Shown piece by piece: positions 1-7,570 of a stretch of 9,717 bases of DNA. The DNA comes from Gammaproteobacteria bacterium (GTDB lineage: Bacteria > Pseudomonadota > Gammaproteobacteria > UBA6429 > Thiohalophilaceae). The stretch spans positions 1-9,717 of the forward strand of contig JAUVGM010000056.1 in the NCBI GenBank assembly GCA_030593785.1. The letters are read 5' to 3'. Under the pieces are notes generated by a model. The model made no database searches. It was not told the DNA's origin and saw nothing but the letters and a program-made list of their open reading frames with translations. Positions within the stretch are counted from its first letter, which is position 1, and each line of letters starts with the position of its first letter. The translations under genes and the position numbers were made by a program.

Positions 1-1352
1 ATTAAACCTACTGCCATCCAGATCAACATTAAAGCTGCGGCAATAAGAGCAATCCATAAAATCCAGTGTCGCCAGTTAATTTCTTTTGCTTCAGGTTCTA
101 GAGCCTGTTTATTAATAGCACGAGTTGTGTCTGTTAAAAACAGTGCTGTGCTTATCATGCTGGCATCAGTGTTCGCATTATTTGGAACATGAGGTAACAG
201 CTGATTAGCATTAATGTTTACTGGTTTTACATTAGCACTACCCCAGACAATGCGGTACGGTGCTTGTCCACGAGCAACAAAGACTAGCTGCTGTGGATAC
301 CATGATAATTTTACTTCAGGAGTGCCAGAGCCAATCCCGCCACCTTGTTGATCAAAGTGTAATAGCCATTGGTTATCCCGGTTAGGTGAAATGTTGATTT
401 TAGTTTTTTCTATATCTGTTCCATTTACAGACAAACGATAAAGCAATGTTGAACCACGGTATCGCCAGGGTTGTTCATTATTTATTCTGGATAATACCTG
501 AATATTAACAACGGTATTATTTTCAGGGAGCTTAATCTCTAACTGACGGGTCAGTGATTTTAATTGATTTTTAAAAGTATATTCACCTGCTGTCGTTGTC
601 GAGTGAATAGAAATGTTTTTCCAGTTTTGTTTTTTATAAGAGGATGATTGCGTGTGTGTTACTTCAATACTCTCTATTTCCAGACCGGGTTTTTGATCTT
701 GAAATAAGAGTTGTAAATAATTTGTTTTTGTTGAATACACACTAATGGTGTTTTCCATTAAGCGATGATTTTGGTACGAAAGATTAACCAGTGTTTTTCC
801 ACTGGCAATAAGTCGCCAGCGTTCAAGGTTGCTACTTTTAGATACTTTTAATTTTCGAATAAAAGAAGTATTGTTAGAATTTTTCCAGGTGATCTTTAAT
901 TCATTAACAGGCTTTTTCCATTCACGTAAATCAATAATGTAACCCGCTAAACGATTATTTTGTTCGTTGTTAGGTAAACGACTATGAATATCAATGACTT
1001 CACCTTGCGCGTTTCGTTTTATATTTAAATGGAGATTAGAAATAGATTGCCCGGTTTGTTGATAGAGCGGATAAAAAGGCATGTTTTTTGTTTCTGTTTT
1101 TTTATTACGCTGTATTGCCGTGCTGCGTAATCCATGCGGAACAACATGGCCATTACCATTTAATACTCGCAGGTCACCTAAATCAGGCCGGCTTATACTT
1201 TCATAAACGACAGCAGGAATTTCCAGTTCGTAATAAGGTGTATTTCCATTTAGTTGTGTTTCTGCAATATAGGCAAAATCATGCTCGGACAAAGCCAGAA
1301 TTATTTTTGGCAAAGTAAATAATAAAATGAGGAGTGTGAGCTTATGCTTCAT
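1..1352 (-). CDS. DUF3999 family protein, envelope-anchored (3' end cut by window edge)
   Basis: This frame reads open for 450 codons with no stop and leaves the window just after a transmembrane helix, so probably only the last few residues are missing. The N-terminus (MKHKLTLLILLFTLPKIILA) looks like a signal peptide, with possible cleavage after A20. Residues about 25-425 are beta-rich and soluble. A single helix at about 429-450 (WRHWILWIALIAAAL) would anchor it in the inner membrane with the bulk in the periplasm. Family hallmarks are the 'PWRYRGSTLLYRL' stretch at 295-306 and 'QAPYRIVWGS' at 363-372. The ATG lies inside the last codons of the upstream DUF2339 gene (11-nt overlap, different frame), preceded by AAAGGA, so translation is probably coupled. 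DUF3999 genes are commonly found next to DUF2339 genes. The molecular function is unknown. Residues 153-217 resemble a discoidin-like carbohydrate-binding strand pattern, which is inference only. Confidence 0.88.
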   Translation of the reverse strand, partial: MKHKLTLLILLFTLPKIILALSEHDFAYIAETQLNGNTPYYELEIPAVVYESISRPDLGDLRVLNGNGHVVPHGLRSTAIQRNKKTETKNMPFYPLYQQTGQSISNLHLNIKRNAQGEVIDIHSRLPNNEQNNRLAGYIIDLREWKKPVNELKITWKNSNNTSFIRKLKVSKSSNLERWRLIASGKTLVNLSYQNHRLMENTISVYSTKTNYLQLLFQDQKPGLEIESIEVTHTQSSSYKKQNWKNISIHSTTTAGEYTFKNQLKSLTRQLEIKLPENNTVVNIQVLSRINNEQPWRYRGSTLLYRLSVNGTDIEKTKINISPNRDNQWLLHFDQQGGGIGSGTPEVKLSWYPQQLVFVARGQAPYRIVWGSANVKPVNINANQLLPHVPNNANTDASMISTALFLTDTTRAINKQALEPEAKEINWRHWILWIALIAAALMLIWMAVGL

Positions 1353-4128
1353 CTTTTGTTTCCTTTTCTATTGCTTGTTCGTCAGCAGGAGGCACGGGTG
1401 AGAAGTAACCTACAACTAGTAATAATAAACCCACCGACATAAATGAAACAATACGTTCAACCGTACCTGTATTAGCAAGGTCAAACATAAAGAGTTTTAT
1501 AACCACGGCAGCCATGACTATTGCACCTGCTATCCAGATACTTCTCATCTTTTTGCGTGTACCCATGATCATGCAAGACAGCCCCGTGACACTCCAAAGA
1601 ATGGCAACACCTGTTTGCACCAGTCTTGATTGAGTCATATCGGAGAGAACAAAATCGATATGCCACATATGGTGCGCGAGTCGTAACCACATGGTGTTTA
1701 GCCAAAGGAAGACACTGATAGCCAGGAGTAATTTACTGTAATCAAAACGCCAGCGTTGTTTACCCCAGTCTTCAAATTCAAGCGGTAATCGTTGCCAGTA
1801 GGTCAAAGCTAATAATTGAATGGCTAAAACAATATCAAGAGGATTAATAAAGGGTACGTATTCGAGTGGTGCTGCTAGCCCATCATTAAATATATTTATT
1901 AAGATAAACCAGCCCCATACACCAAGCGCAATAGGTTTAACCGCGACATCCTGGTATTGATTTTTATGTTGCGCAACAGGCCACGCAATTTTTTGGCCGT
2001 AGCGATATATAAATAACATGAACAGAGTTGGTATTAAGCCTGTCATCATTAACGGCCATGTGTCAGCACCGTGAACATAGTGATCAACTTGCCAGGTGGA
2101 CTCGATAGTTATAATGGCAACAATAAACCAGAAGCCAGCCGTATGTAGCCAATTGGTGTGATTCGTTTCTTGCGTATCATACTTTTTCAAAATCCAAAGG
2201 TGCGAGGCGAAGGCAATCGTCCAACTAATAAAATTCCAGTTAGCAAAAGGATGATCGTTTTTAAGTAAAACAAAGGGAATTAATAAATATAAAACCGGCA
2301 ATAAAGTGAGTGCGGGAAGACGAAGTTCATCCCAATTTAATTTTTGTTTAATCCATTGCAGCGTAACCGCAGTGAAGCTTGCAAATATAATAAGGCTAAA
2401 GGCTGAATTTATTGATGAGATATTGTGATCAATTTCATTAATACCTGCACCAACCCACCAGATTAATCCCCAGACAAGAAAGGGAATAGATAAAGATTGT
2501 TCTTGTGGAATTAAACGGTGTTTGCCCGAGGTTGATTTATTGATATTGACTTTTAACTGCCACGCAACAAAAAGACCTGATAGAGCAATAATTAATGCGC
2601 CAATGTAATTGCCATTGAGTATAAAGAGAGGGCCGCCACTGGAATAAGTGATTGAAGAAAAATAAGTATAGGCACTGGCAAGTTGTAAAGCATAACCTAG
2701 TAAGCGAGGCAGCAGACGTGATTGTCGCGTGCCTACCCAAACAGCGGCGGCACCTTCTAATGCCCATGTTCCCGATGTCCAGGTAGCATCAAGTGCAAAG
2801 GGTACGGCGAGTGTGGCAAACATAACACCAAGTGCTAAAAAGGCTTCGCAAATAAGTCGAAACTCTGATGTTAATCGTTGCCATAAAATAGAAGCTAAGC
2901 CGATATAAAAAGCAGCAAGAATGATACTGCTCCAGGCCAGAGCGTATTCAATGTGATTCACCATGCCGGCTTGTAATCCGAAGCCAACAATCGGCACACC
3001 AAAGATTAAGGTGCTATCGACATAACCTTTAAGTTGCACTGGTTGACGAATGGCAAATAAAACAGATATAGCAACATACAATAAATAAAACGCAATGAGG
3101 AAAGGTTCAGCTTTTGAAAAATCAGCAGGAGTGTAAGAATTTACCCCCCATGCTGTGGCAACAACAGAAGTAAATAAGAATCCTAAGACATTTAATAAGC
3201 GCCATGACTTAAACCAGGCGATGCCAAAAATACCAAAATTAAGAACAAGGTAATAACTAAATAAAGCCACATAATTACCACTACCGGTGGAAGTTAATAT
3301 GGGGGCAAGAAAGCCACCACTTAATGCAAGAACAGCAAGTGCACGTGAGTTTTGTAATACGGCAAGAGCAGCAGAGAAAGCAGCGAAAACAAACAAAATG
3401 GCAAAAGCAAATGTTGGTGGCAGTAAATCATAAAGGCGTAAAGCAGAAAAAACAGTGAGGTATAAAACCGCTAATGCGCCACCCTGTAATACAAGTGCAT
3501 AGCCCGTCTTTTTATCACGTAAGCGCCAGCCTATGACCAACATAATAATACCAACAAGGGCGATACCCGCTAGGCGTAATTCGATCGGGAAAACACTTCG
3601 CTCAGCGGCATATTTTACTAAAAAGGCGAGACCAAAAAACAATACCGTTACACCCACTTTGACGATGATGTTGCCGGTGGTGAAAAAATGCTTAACCCAG
3701 TCTATTGCTGCTTCAACAGGTTGAGGCAGCGCTGCTGGAATATAAGGTTCTTCTGACCAGTCATTATTCGTAGCGAAAGGAATAGGCTTTATGGCATCAT
3801 CTGTTTTACTGGATTCTACCGGTTTATCTGATGGAGCAGTGTTAACAGCAACAGGTTCTTTAGTTGGTGCAGCTTTAGGATCGGCCACTATTTCTTGTTT
3901 AACTGCTTGTGTAGTTTGTTCTTCTTTTACTTTTTCAGCTTTAGCTTCCGTAAAAGAATGCATGCTGTTTTTAAGGTTGGATAACTCTTCTTGTAATTTC
4001 TTAACTTTATTATCCGTGTTTATCCATGCACCAATGGCAAAGCCAGCCAGCATGCCATAAACCCATCCACCATGACGACCAAGCATAGATCCAATAATTA
4101 ATCCTGCAATTGCCAATACAAAATGCAT
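1342..4128 (-). CDS. DUF2339 family polytopic membrane protein
   Basis: A 928-residue inner-membrane protein. After a hydrophobic N-terminus (residues 1-36, probably one hairpin or helix with GxxxG-like glycines) comes a short coiled-coil-like stretch (about 41-56, KVKKLQEELSNLKNSMHS). A hydrophilic linker rich in K, E, A, T and P follows (about 57-140), and then many consecutive transmembrane helices, upwards of twenty by eye. Typical DUF2339 landmarks are 'GNIIVKVGVTVLFFGLAFL' at 152-170 followed by KYA, and 'GYALVLQGGALAVLYLTVF' at 209-227. The size fits the family. The ATG has a good Shine-Dalgarno (AGGGGAG, about 5 nt upstream). The gene begins 56 nt after algR with no hairpin terminator between them, so co-transcription is likely. 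Its 3' end overlaps the DUF3999 gene. No enzymatic motif is visible and the function is unknown. A role in envelope maintenance or transport is a guess from topology and partner. Confidence 0.92.
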   Translation of the reverse strand: MHFVLAIAGLIIGSMLGRHGGWVYGMLAGFAIGAWINTDNKVKKLQEELSNLKNSMHSFTEAKAEKVKEEQTTQAVKQEIVADPKAAPTKEPVAVNTAPSDKPVESSKTDDAIKPIPFATNNDWSEEPYIPAALPQPVEAAIDWVKHFFTTGNIIVKVGVTVLFFGLAFLVKYAAERSVFPIELRLAGIALVGIIMLVIGWRLRDKKTGYALVLQGGALAVLYLTVFSALRLYDLLPPTFAFAILFVFAAFSAALAVLQNSRALAVLALSGGFLAPILTSTGSGNYVALFSYYLVLNFGIFGIAWFKSWRLLNVLGFLFTSVVATAWGVNSYTPADFSKAEPFLIAFYLLYVAISVLFAIRQPVQLKGYVDSTLIFGVPIVGFGLQAGMVNHIEYALAWSSIILAAFYIGLASILWQRLTSEFRLICEAFLALGVMFATLAVPFALDATWTSGTWALEGAAAVWVGTRQSRLLPRLLGYALQLASAYTYFSSITYSSGGPLFILNGNYIGALIIALSGLFVAWQLKVNINKSTSGKHRLIPQEQSLSIPFLVWGLIWWVGAGINEIDHNISSINSAFSLIIFASFTAVTLQWIKQKLNWDELRLPALTLLPVLYLLIPFVLLKNDHPFANWNFISWTIAFASHLWILKKYDTQETNHTNWLHTAGFWFIVAIITIESTWQVDHYVHGADTWPLMMTGLIPTLFMLFIYRYGQKIAWPVAQHKNQYQDVAVKPIALGVWGWFILINIFNDGLAAPLEYVPFINPLDIVLAIQLLALTYWQRLPLEFEDWGKQRWRFDYSKLLLAISVFLWLNTMWLRLAHHMWHIDFVLSDMTQSRLVQTGVAILWSVTGLSCMIMGTRKKMRSIWIAGAIVMAAVVIKLFMFDLANTGTVERIVSFMSVGLLLLVVGYFSPVPPADEQAIEKETKDEA

Positions 4129-4184
4129 AGTACTCCCCTAATTAATCCTTTATCTGAGAATCGTATAATTTATTTTAGTAATTT

Positions 4185-4910
4185 TTAGCCTAAGAATTTT
4201 CTTACCGCAGCAACATGTCGCCGGCTTACTTCAATTTTTTCATCTATATCTTTTAGTTCTGTTAAGTAGCGACCTTGTTGATCTTTACGTATTGCTTTTA
4301 GTTGTTGTTTAGCGACCAGCGCATTTCGATGAATTCGAATAAAGGTATCACCAAAACGAGATTCAAGACTTTTTAATGATTCTTCAATTAGTACTTCGCC
4401 TTCACGATATTTTACCGTGACATATTTTTGTTCTGCATGAAAACAATAAATATCATTAAGGTCTATTTTTCGTACACCACTGTGAATTCGCACACTAAGG
4501 TATCGTTCTTTGGTTTCAATGTTATCGTGCTGTATGTTTTGTAATTGAACACGGTTAAGTTGTTTTGCTGAATGTATGGCTTTATTCAGTTTTTCTTTAC
4601 GCACGGGTTTTAATAAATAGGCAATCGCATGGGAATCAAAGGCTTTAAGTGCATACTCATCATAGGCGGTGGTAAAAATAATTGCCGGTGGTGTTTCTAA
4701 TTCAGAAAGTTTATTCGCGGCTTCAAGCCCATCGATTCCTGGCATACGAATATCAAGCAAGACAATTTCAGGATTATATTTTTGAGATTGTTCAATTGCG
4801 GTTAAACCATTATCCGCTTCAATAATTTCATAGCCCTCATTCAACTCATCAAGTTGACGATGCAGACGTTCACGAGCGAGTTGCTCATCATCAACGATCA
4901 AAATCTTCAT
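4185..4910 (-). CDS. algR: LytTR-family response regulator, AlgR-like
   Basis: A 241-residue DNA-binding response regulator. The receiver domain (1-120) has the acidic pair D7/D8, the phospho-acceptor D53 in 'VLLDIRMPGIDG', T80/T81 in 'IIFTTAYDEYA' and K101 in 'LLKPV', so all phosphorylation residues are present. A LytTR DNA-binding domain fills about 137-240, with 'YCFHAEQKYVTV', 'FIRIHRNALV' and 'VSRRHVAAVRKFL'. Length and domain order match AlgR of Pseudomonas (about 248 residues), which controls type IV pili, alginate and virulence genes. The ATG lies inside the 3' end of the kinase gene (20-nt overlap), with only a weak AGAAG ribosome site, suggesting coupled translation and strict co-expression. 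Assignment as the AlgR orthologue rests on the AlgZ partner and the neighbouring argH. The regulon here cannot be inferred from the sequence. Confidence 0.93.
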   Translation of the reverse strand: MKILIVDDEQLARERLHRQLDELNEGYEIIEADNGLTAIEQSQKYNPEIVLLDIRMPGIDGLEAANKLSELETPPAIIFTTAYDEYALKAFDSHAIAYLLKPVRKEKLNKAIHSAKQLNRVQLQNIQHDNIETKERYLSVRIHSGVRKIDLNDIYCFHAEQKYVTVKYREGEVLIEESLKSLESRFGDTFIRIHRNALVAKQQLKAIRKDQQGRYLTELKDIDEKIEVSRRHVAAVRKFLG

Positions 4911-5973
4911 GGGCTTCTACCTGTTTGGGAAGTTCAAAAGGAAATTGTAGAGACACCTGATACATGTCTTCTTTTTCAGAGACCTCAAGTTTTCCACGGT
5001 GACCATAAAGTGCTGTTAAACGTTCACGTACATTCTGCTGTGCTAGCTGGTTACCATGTTGACGCTGTGTTGAATTTTTATCGGGTAATGAATTGGTTAA
5101 AGTAAACTCAATTTGTTTATTATTAAGTTCACCTTTAATTTTAATGCAGCCGCCTTTCGTTTGAGATTCGATACCGTGATAAATTGCATTTTCCAGTAAG
5201 GGTTGTAATAACAAAGCGGGTACCTGAGCATCATCAGGCACATCTAAATCCCATTTCACTTCCAGGCGATCACCTAATCGGAGTTGTTCAATTTCAATAT
5301 AGCGCTGACAAAGTTCAAGTTCTTCTTCTAACGGAACTTGTTTACGAGCATCACTTAAACTGACACGAAATAAATCAGCCAGATTTTCAACAGCCATCTC
5401 CGCTTTTTCAGGATCACTACGGGTTAATGCGGCAATGGTATTCATGCTGTTAAAAAGAAAATGTGGTCGAATGCGCGATTGTAATGCTTGTACACGTGCT
5501 TCCGTTTCTGCACGAATATTTCGACGCCATTGATTCTGGATATAAAAATAGCGAAAAACAGGCCCGGTTAAAATGGCACCGATGGCGATATTGCGGAGAA
5601 AAAAGTGTAAATGCCAGCTTGGTGGATATAGCTCAATCGAGTTTGCGTAAATGAAGTAATAGGTCAGCTCGGTGATAATAGCGATTACGCTTAAAACAAT
5701 AATATAACTGATAATGCCGGCTTTAATATTTGAAAAGCGTGTCAGGTAAGGGCGAAACAAGCAAAGAATGGAGCAACTCGCCAGAGCACACCATTGCACA
5801 AAGAGTGATATTAAGCCCAGTTGGTACCAACGCTGTGTCGCGGGAATGTCCATGGGGGCGAGAGCGAGAAAAAAGGCAAAAAGTTCGGCAATCAGCACGA
5901 CAAAAAATACCGCACGAATACCGCATAAATTGGGTAAAAAAAGTGTATCTGTGTCGGGATTAGTTTTGGCCAA
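4891..5973 (-). CDS. algZ: LytS-type sensor histidine kinase, AlgZ/FimS-like (TTG start)
   Basis: A 360-residue membrane sensor kinase, partner of the AlgR-like regulator that it overlaps. Four hydrophobic segments (about 18-40, 50-73, 85-109 and 122-142) form a membrane domain with almost no extracytoplasmic sensor loop. A short coiled linker (about 150-167) follows, then the His_kinase H-box 'RIRPHFLFNSMNTI' with the expected phospho-accepting H171. The ATPase part has the N-box 'LLLQPLLENAIYHG' (N262) and a final box 'GNQLAQQNVRERLTALYG' at 307-324, less glycine-rich than in canonical kinases but similar to AlgZ-type proteins. The start codon is TTG, preceded by a weak AAGAA site. No ATG lies near the conserved N-terminal 'FLPNLCGIRAV', so TTG, or an ATT one codon upstream, must serve. 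Low expression is therefore likely. The gene diverges from argH, as in Pseudomonas. Confidence 0.92.
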   Translation of the reverse strand: MAKTNPDTDTLFLPNLCGIRAVFFVVLIAELFAFFLALAPMDIPATQRWYQLGLISLFVQWCALASCSILCLFRPYLTRFSNIKAGIISYIIVLSVIAIITELTYYFIYANSIELYPPSWHLHFFLRNIAIGAILTGPVFRYFYIQNQWRRNIRAETEARVQALQSRIRPHFLFNSMNTIAALTRSDPEKAEMAVENLADLFRVSLSDARKQVPLEEELELCQRYIEIEQLRLGDRLEVKWDLDVPDDAQVPALLLQPLLENAIYHGIESQTKGGCIKIKGELNNKQIEFTLTNSLPDKNSTQRQHGNQLAQQNVRERLTALYGHRGKLEVSEKEDMYQVSLQFPFELPKQVEAHEDFDR

Positions 5974-6003
5974 AATATTCTTATTTATTGTTAGTTTAAA
6001 TTT

Positions 6004-6012
6004 AGTATAGCA
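6004..6012 (-). promoter_or_regulatory. Predicted extended -10 promoter for algZ
   Basis: Reading leftward, the bases are TGCTATACT, a TGn extended -10 element followed by TATACT (one mismatch to TATAAT). No good -35 is visible at 16-18 nt, but extended -10 promoters tolerate this. The predicted start point, near 5997, would give a leader of about 25 nt before the TTG start. Prediction by eye only. Confidence 0.4.
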
Positions 6013-6054
6013 CCCCTTTTATATATACACGCTGGGCGTCAAGCGGGCAACACG

Positions 6055-6060
6055 TTATAC
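6055..6060 (+). promoter_or_regulatory. argH: Possible -10 element of the argH promoter
   Basis: TTATAC lies 47 nt before the argH ATG in the 134-nt region shared with algZ. The expected -35 position holds only weak matches (around CTGGGC). An alternative TATATA cluster lies at 6020-6027, also without a clear -35. No convincing pair of ARG boxes for ArgR was seen. Weak call. Confidence 0.2.
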
Positions 6061-6107
6061 TTCGAAAAATGATATTTACCATAACAAGCTAACAGGCAGC
6101 TAGAAGC

Positions 6108-7523
6108 ATGAGCGAAACGAGTAATAAGCCAAGTAAAAATAATCCTGCAGATAAACTTTGGGGTGGCCGTTTTACCGCGCCAACAAATGAATTTGTTGAA
6201 GTATTTACTGCATCCGTCGGCTTTGACCAGCGTATGTATAAACAGGATATCACCGGTTCAATTGCACATGCTCGTATGCTTGAACATATCGGGGTACTTA
6301 CCGCCGATGAATGCAAAGCAATTATTACTGGCTTGAATGACATTATGATTGATATTGAATCAGGTCAATTTGCCTGGTCAACGGCGCTTGAAGATGTGCA
6401 TATGAATATAGAAGCACGTTTAACCGATCGTATTGGTGTCACAGGTAAAAAATTACACACTGGTCGTTCACGTAATGATCAGGTTGCGACAGATATTCGG
6501 TTATATTTGCGTGACGAAGTTGATGCCATTGATGCAGAGTTAAAACGTTTATTAGAAGGCTTAGTGAGTCTGGCGACGCGTGAAGTCGATACCATTATGC
6601 CGGGGTTTACCCATTTACAAACGGCACAACCGGTCAGTTTCGGTCACCACATGTTAGCCTGGTGTGAAATGCTCATTCGTGATCGTGAACGTCTGGTCGA
6701 TTGCCGTAAACGTATTAATGTTATGCCGTTAGGTAGTGCTGCATTAGCAGGTACAACGTATCCAATTGACCGTGAATTCACTGCGCGTGAATTAGGCTTT
6801 GATGGTATTTGTGAAAATTCACTAGACGGGGTTAGTGATCGTGATTTTGCTATTGAGCTGGTTTCGGTTTCATCGCTTATTATGATGCACCTGTCTCGAT
6901 TCTCTGAAGAGCTCGTATTGTGGAGTTCAGCACAGTTTGATTTTGTTGATTTAGGCGACAGCTTTTGCACCGGCTCAAGCATTATGCCGCAAAAGAAAAA
7001 CCCGGATGTACCGGAACTTGTGCGTGGTAAAACCGGACGTATTTATGGTCATCTCATGAGCCTGTTAACGTTAATGAAAGGTCAGCCGTTAGCCTACAAC
7101 AAAGATAATCAGGAAGATAAAGAACCTTTGTTTGATACGGTTGATAACTTAAAAGGTTGCTTACGTTTGTATGCGGATATGATGCCGCAAATTGAAGTTA
7201 AAAAAGAAAAAATGTATGCCGCAGCGCGTAGTGGCTTTTCAACTGCAACCGATCTGGCCGATTACCTGGTCAGAAAAGGCATGCCATTTCGTGATGCGCA
7301 TGAGGTGGTTGGCAAGTCAGTTGGTTATGGTGTTGAAACAGGTAAAGATTTATCCGACATGTCGTTAGATGAATTAAAAGTTTTTTCAGATATTATCGAG
7401 CAGGATGTGTTTGATGTATTAACCCTGGAAGGTTCAGTTGCTGCACGCAATCATCGTGGTGGTACGGCACCGGAACAGGTTAGAAAACAAATCGAACGTT
7501 TGAAAAAATACTTTAAAGGTTAA
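6108..7523 (+). CDS. argH: Argininosuccinate lyase
   Basis: A 471-residue cytosolic enzyme that cleaves argininosuccinate to arginine and fumarate, the last step of arginine biosynthesis. It belongs to the fumarase/aspartase superfamily and works as a homotetramer with shared active sites. All landmarks are present: 'LWGGRF' near the N-terminus (17-22), 'LHTGRSRNDQVATD' (116-129), 'GFTHLQTAQP' (166-175) with the catalytic-type His169, and the superfamily signature 'GSSIMPQKKNPD' (289-300), whose serines include the catalytic base. Near the C-terminus 'GSVAARNHRGGTAPEQV' is typical of ArgH. Length is normal. The ATG is supported by an in-frame stop at 6090 and the conserved N-terminus; the ribosome site (AGAAG) is weak. 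It is transcribed divergently from algZ and ends in a hairpin. Intact and very likely functional. Confidence 0.98.
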   Translation: MSETSNKPSKNNPADKLWGGRFTAPTNEFVEVFTASVGFDQRMYKQDITGSIAHARMLEHIGVLTADECKAIITGLNDIMIDIESGQFAWSTALEDVHMNIEARLTDRIGVTGKKLHTGRSRNDQVATDIRLYLRDEVDAIDAELKRLLEGLVSLATREVDTIMPGFTHLQTAQPVSFGHHMLAWCEMLIRDRERLVDCRKRINVMPLGSAALAGTTYPIDREFTARELGFDGICENSLDGVSDRDFAIELVSVSSLIMMHLSRFSEELVLWSSAQFDFVDLGDSFCTGSSIMPQKKNPDVPELVRGKTGRIYGHLMSLLTLMKGQPLAYNKDNQEDKEPLFDTVDNLKGCLRLYADMMPQIEVKKEKMYAAARSGFSTATDLADYLVRKGMPFRDAHEVVGKSVGYGVETGKDLSDMSLDELKVFSDIIEQDVFDVLTLEGSVAARNHRGGTAPEQVRKQIERLKKYFKG

Positions 7524-7537
7524 ATTATGCTGGTTTG

Positions 7538-7563
7538 TTCCCTCCCCTTAAAGGGGAGGGGGA
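7538..7563. terminator. G/C-rich hairpin between convergent genes, probable bidirectional terminator
   Basis: CCCTCCCC (7540-7547) pairs with GGGGAGGG (7553-7560) around a five-base TTAAA loop, and two G-U pairs could extend the base. It lies 16 nt after the argH stop and 10 nt before the end of the leftward GGDEF gene. On the plus strand the stem is followed by GGGGAATAACTTTTAATTTT, U-rich but interrupted. On the minus strand no U-run follows. It probably terminates argH best. Confidence 0.6.
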
Positions 7564-7570
7564 ATAACTT

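Noticed and set aside
1088..1318. 76-codon open frame on the plus strand
   Set aside because: It is antisense to the DUF3999 coding frame, which is continuous with recognisable family motifs. No ribosome site or familiar protein features.
1..1352. Possible frameshift or pseudogene, because the coding region is open at the window edge
   Set aside because: Translating all 450 codons gives an uninterrupted protein with signal peptide, family motifs and C-terminal helix, so it is simply cut by the window.
4129..4184. Promoter or terminator between algR and the DUF2339 gene
   Set aside because: There is a TTATAC on the minus strand but no matching -35, and no stem-loop with a U-run; not strong enough to call either.
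5463..6010. Several plus-strand open frames of 63-80 codons opposite algZ
   Set aside because: They are shadows of the well-supported algZ frame; their translations show no domain and no plausible start signals.
5974..6107. ARG boxes for ArgR control of argH
   Set aside because: No pair of TGAAT/ATTCA-like palindromes could be found; only random AT-rich matches are present.
6089..6982. Minus-strand frames of 84 and 112 codons opposite argH
   Set aside because: They lie antisense to a highly conserved enzyme gene and look like reverse-frame artefacts.
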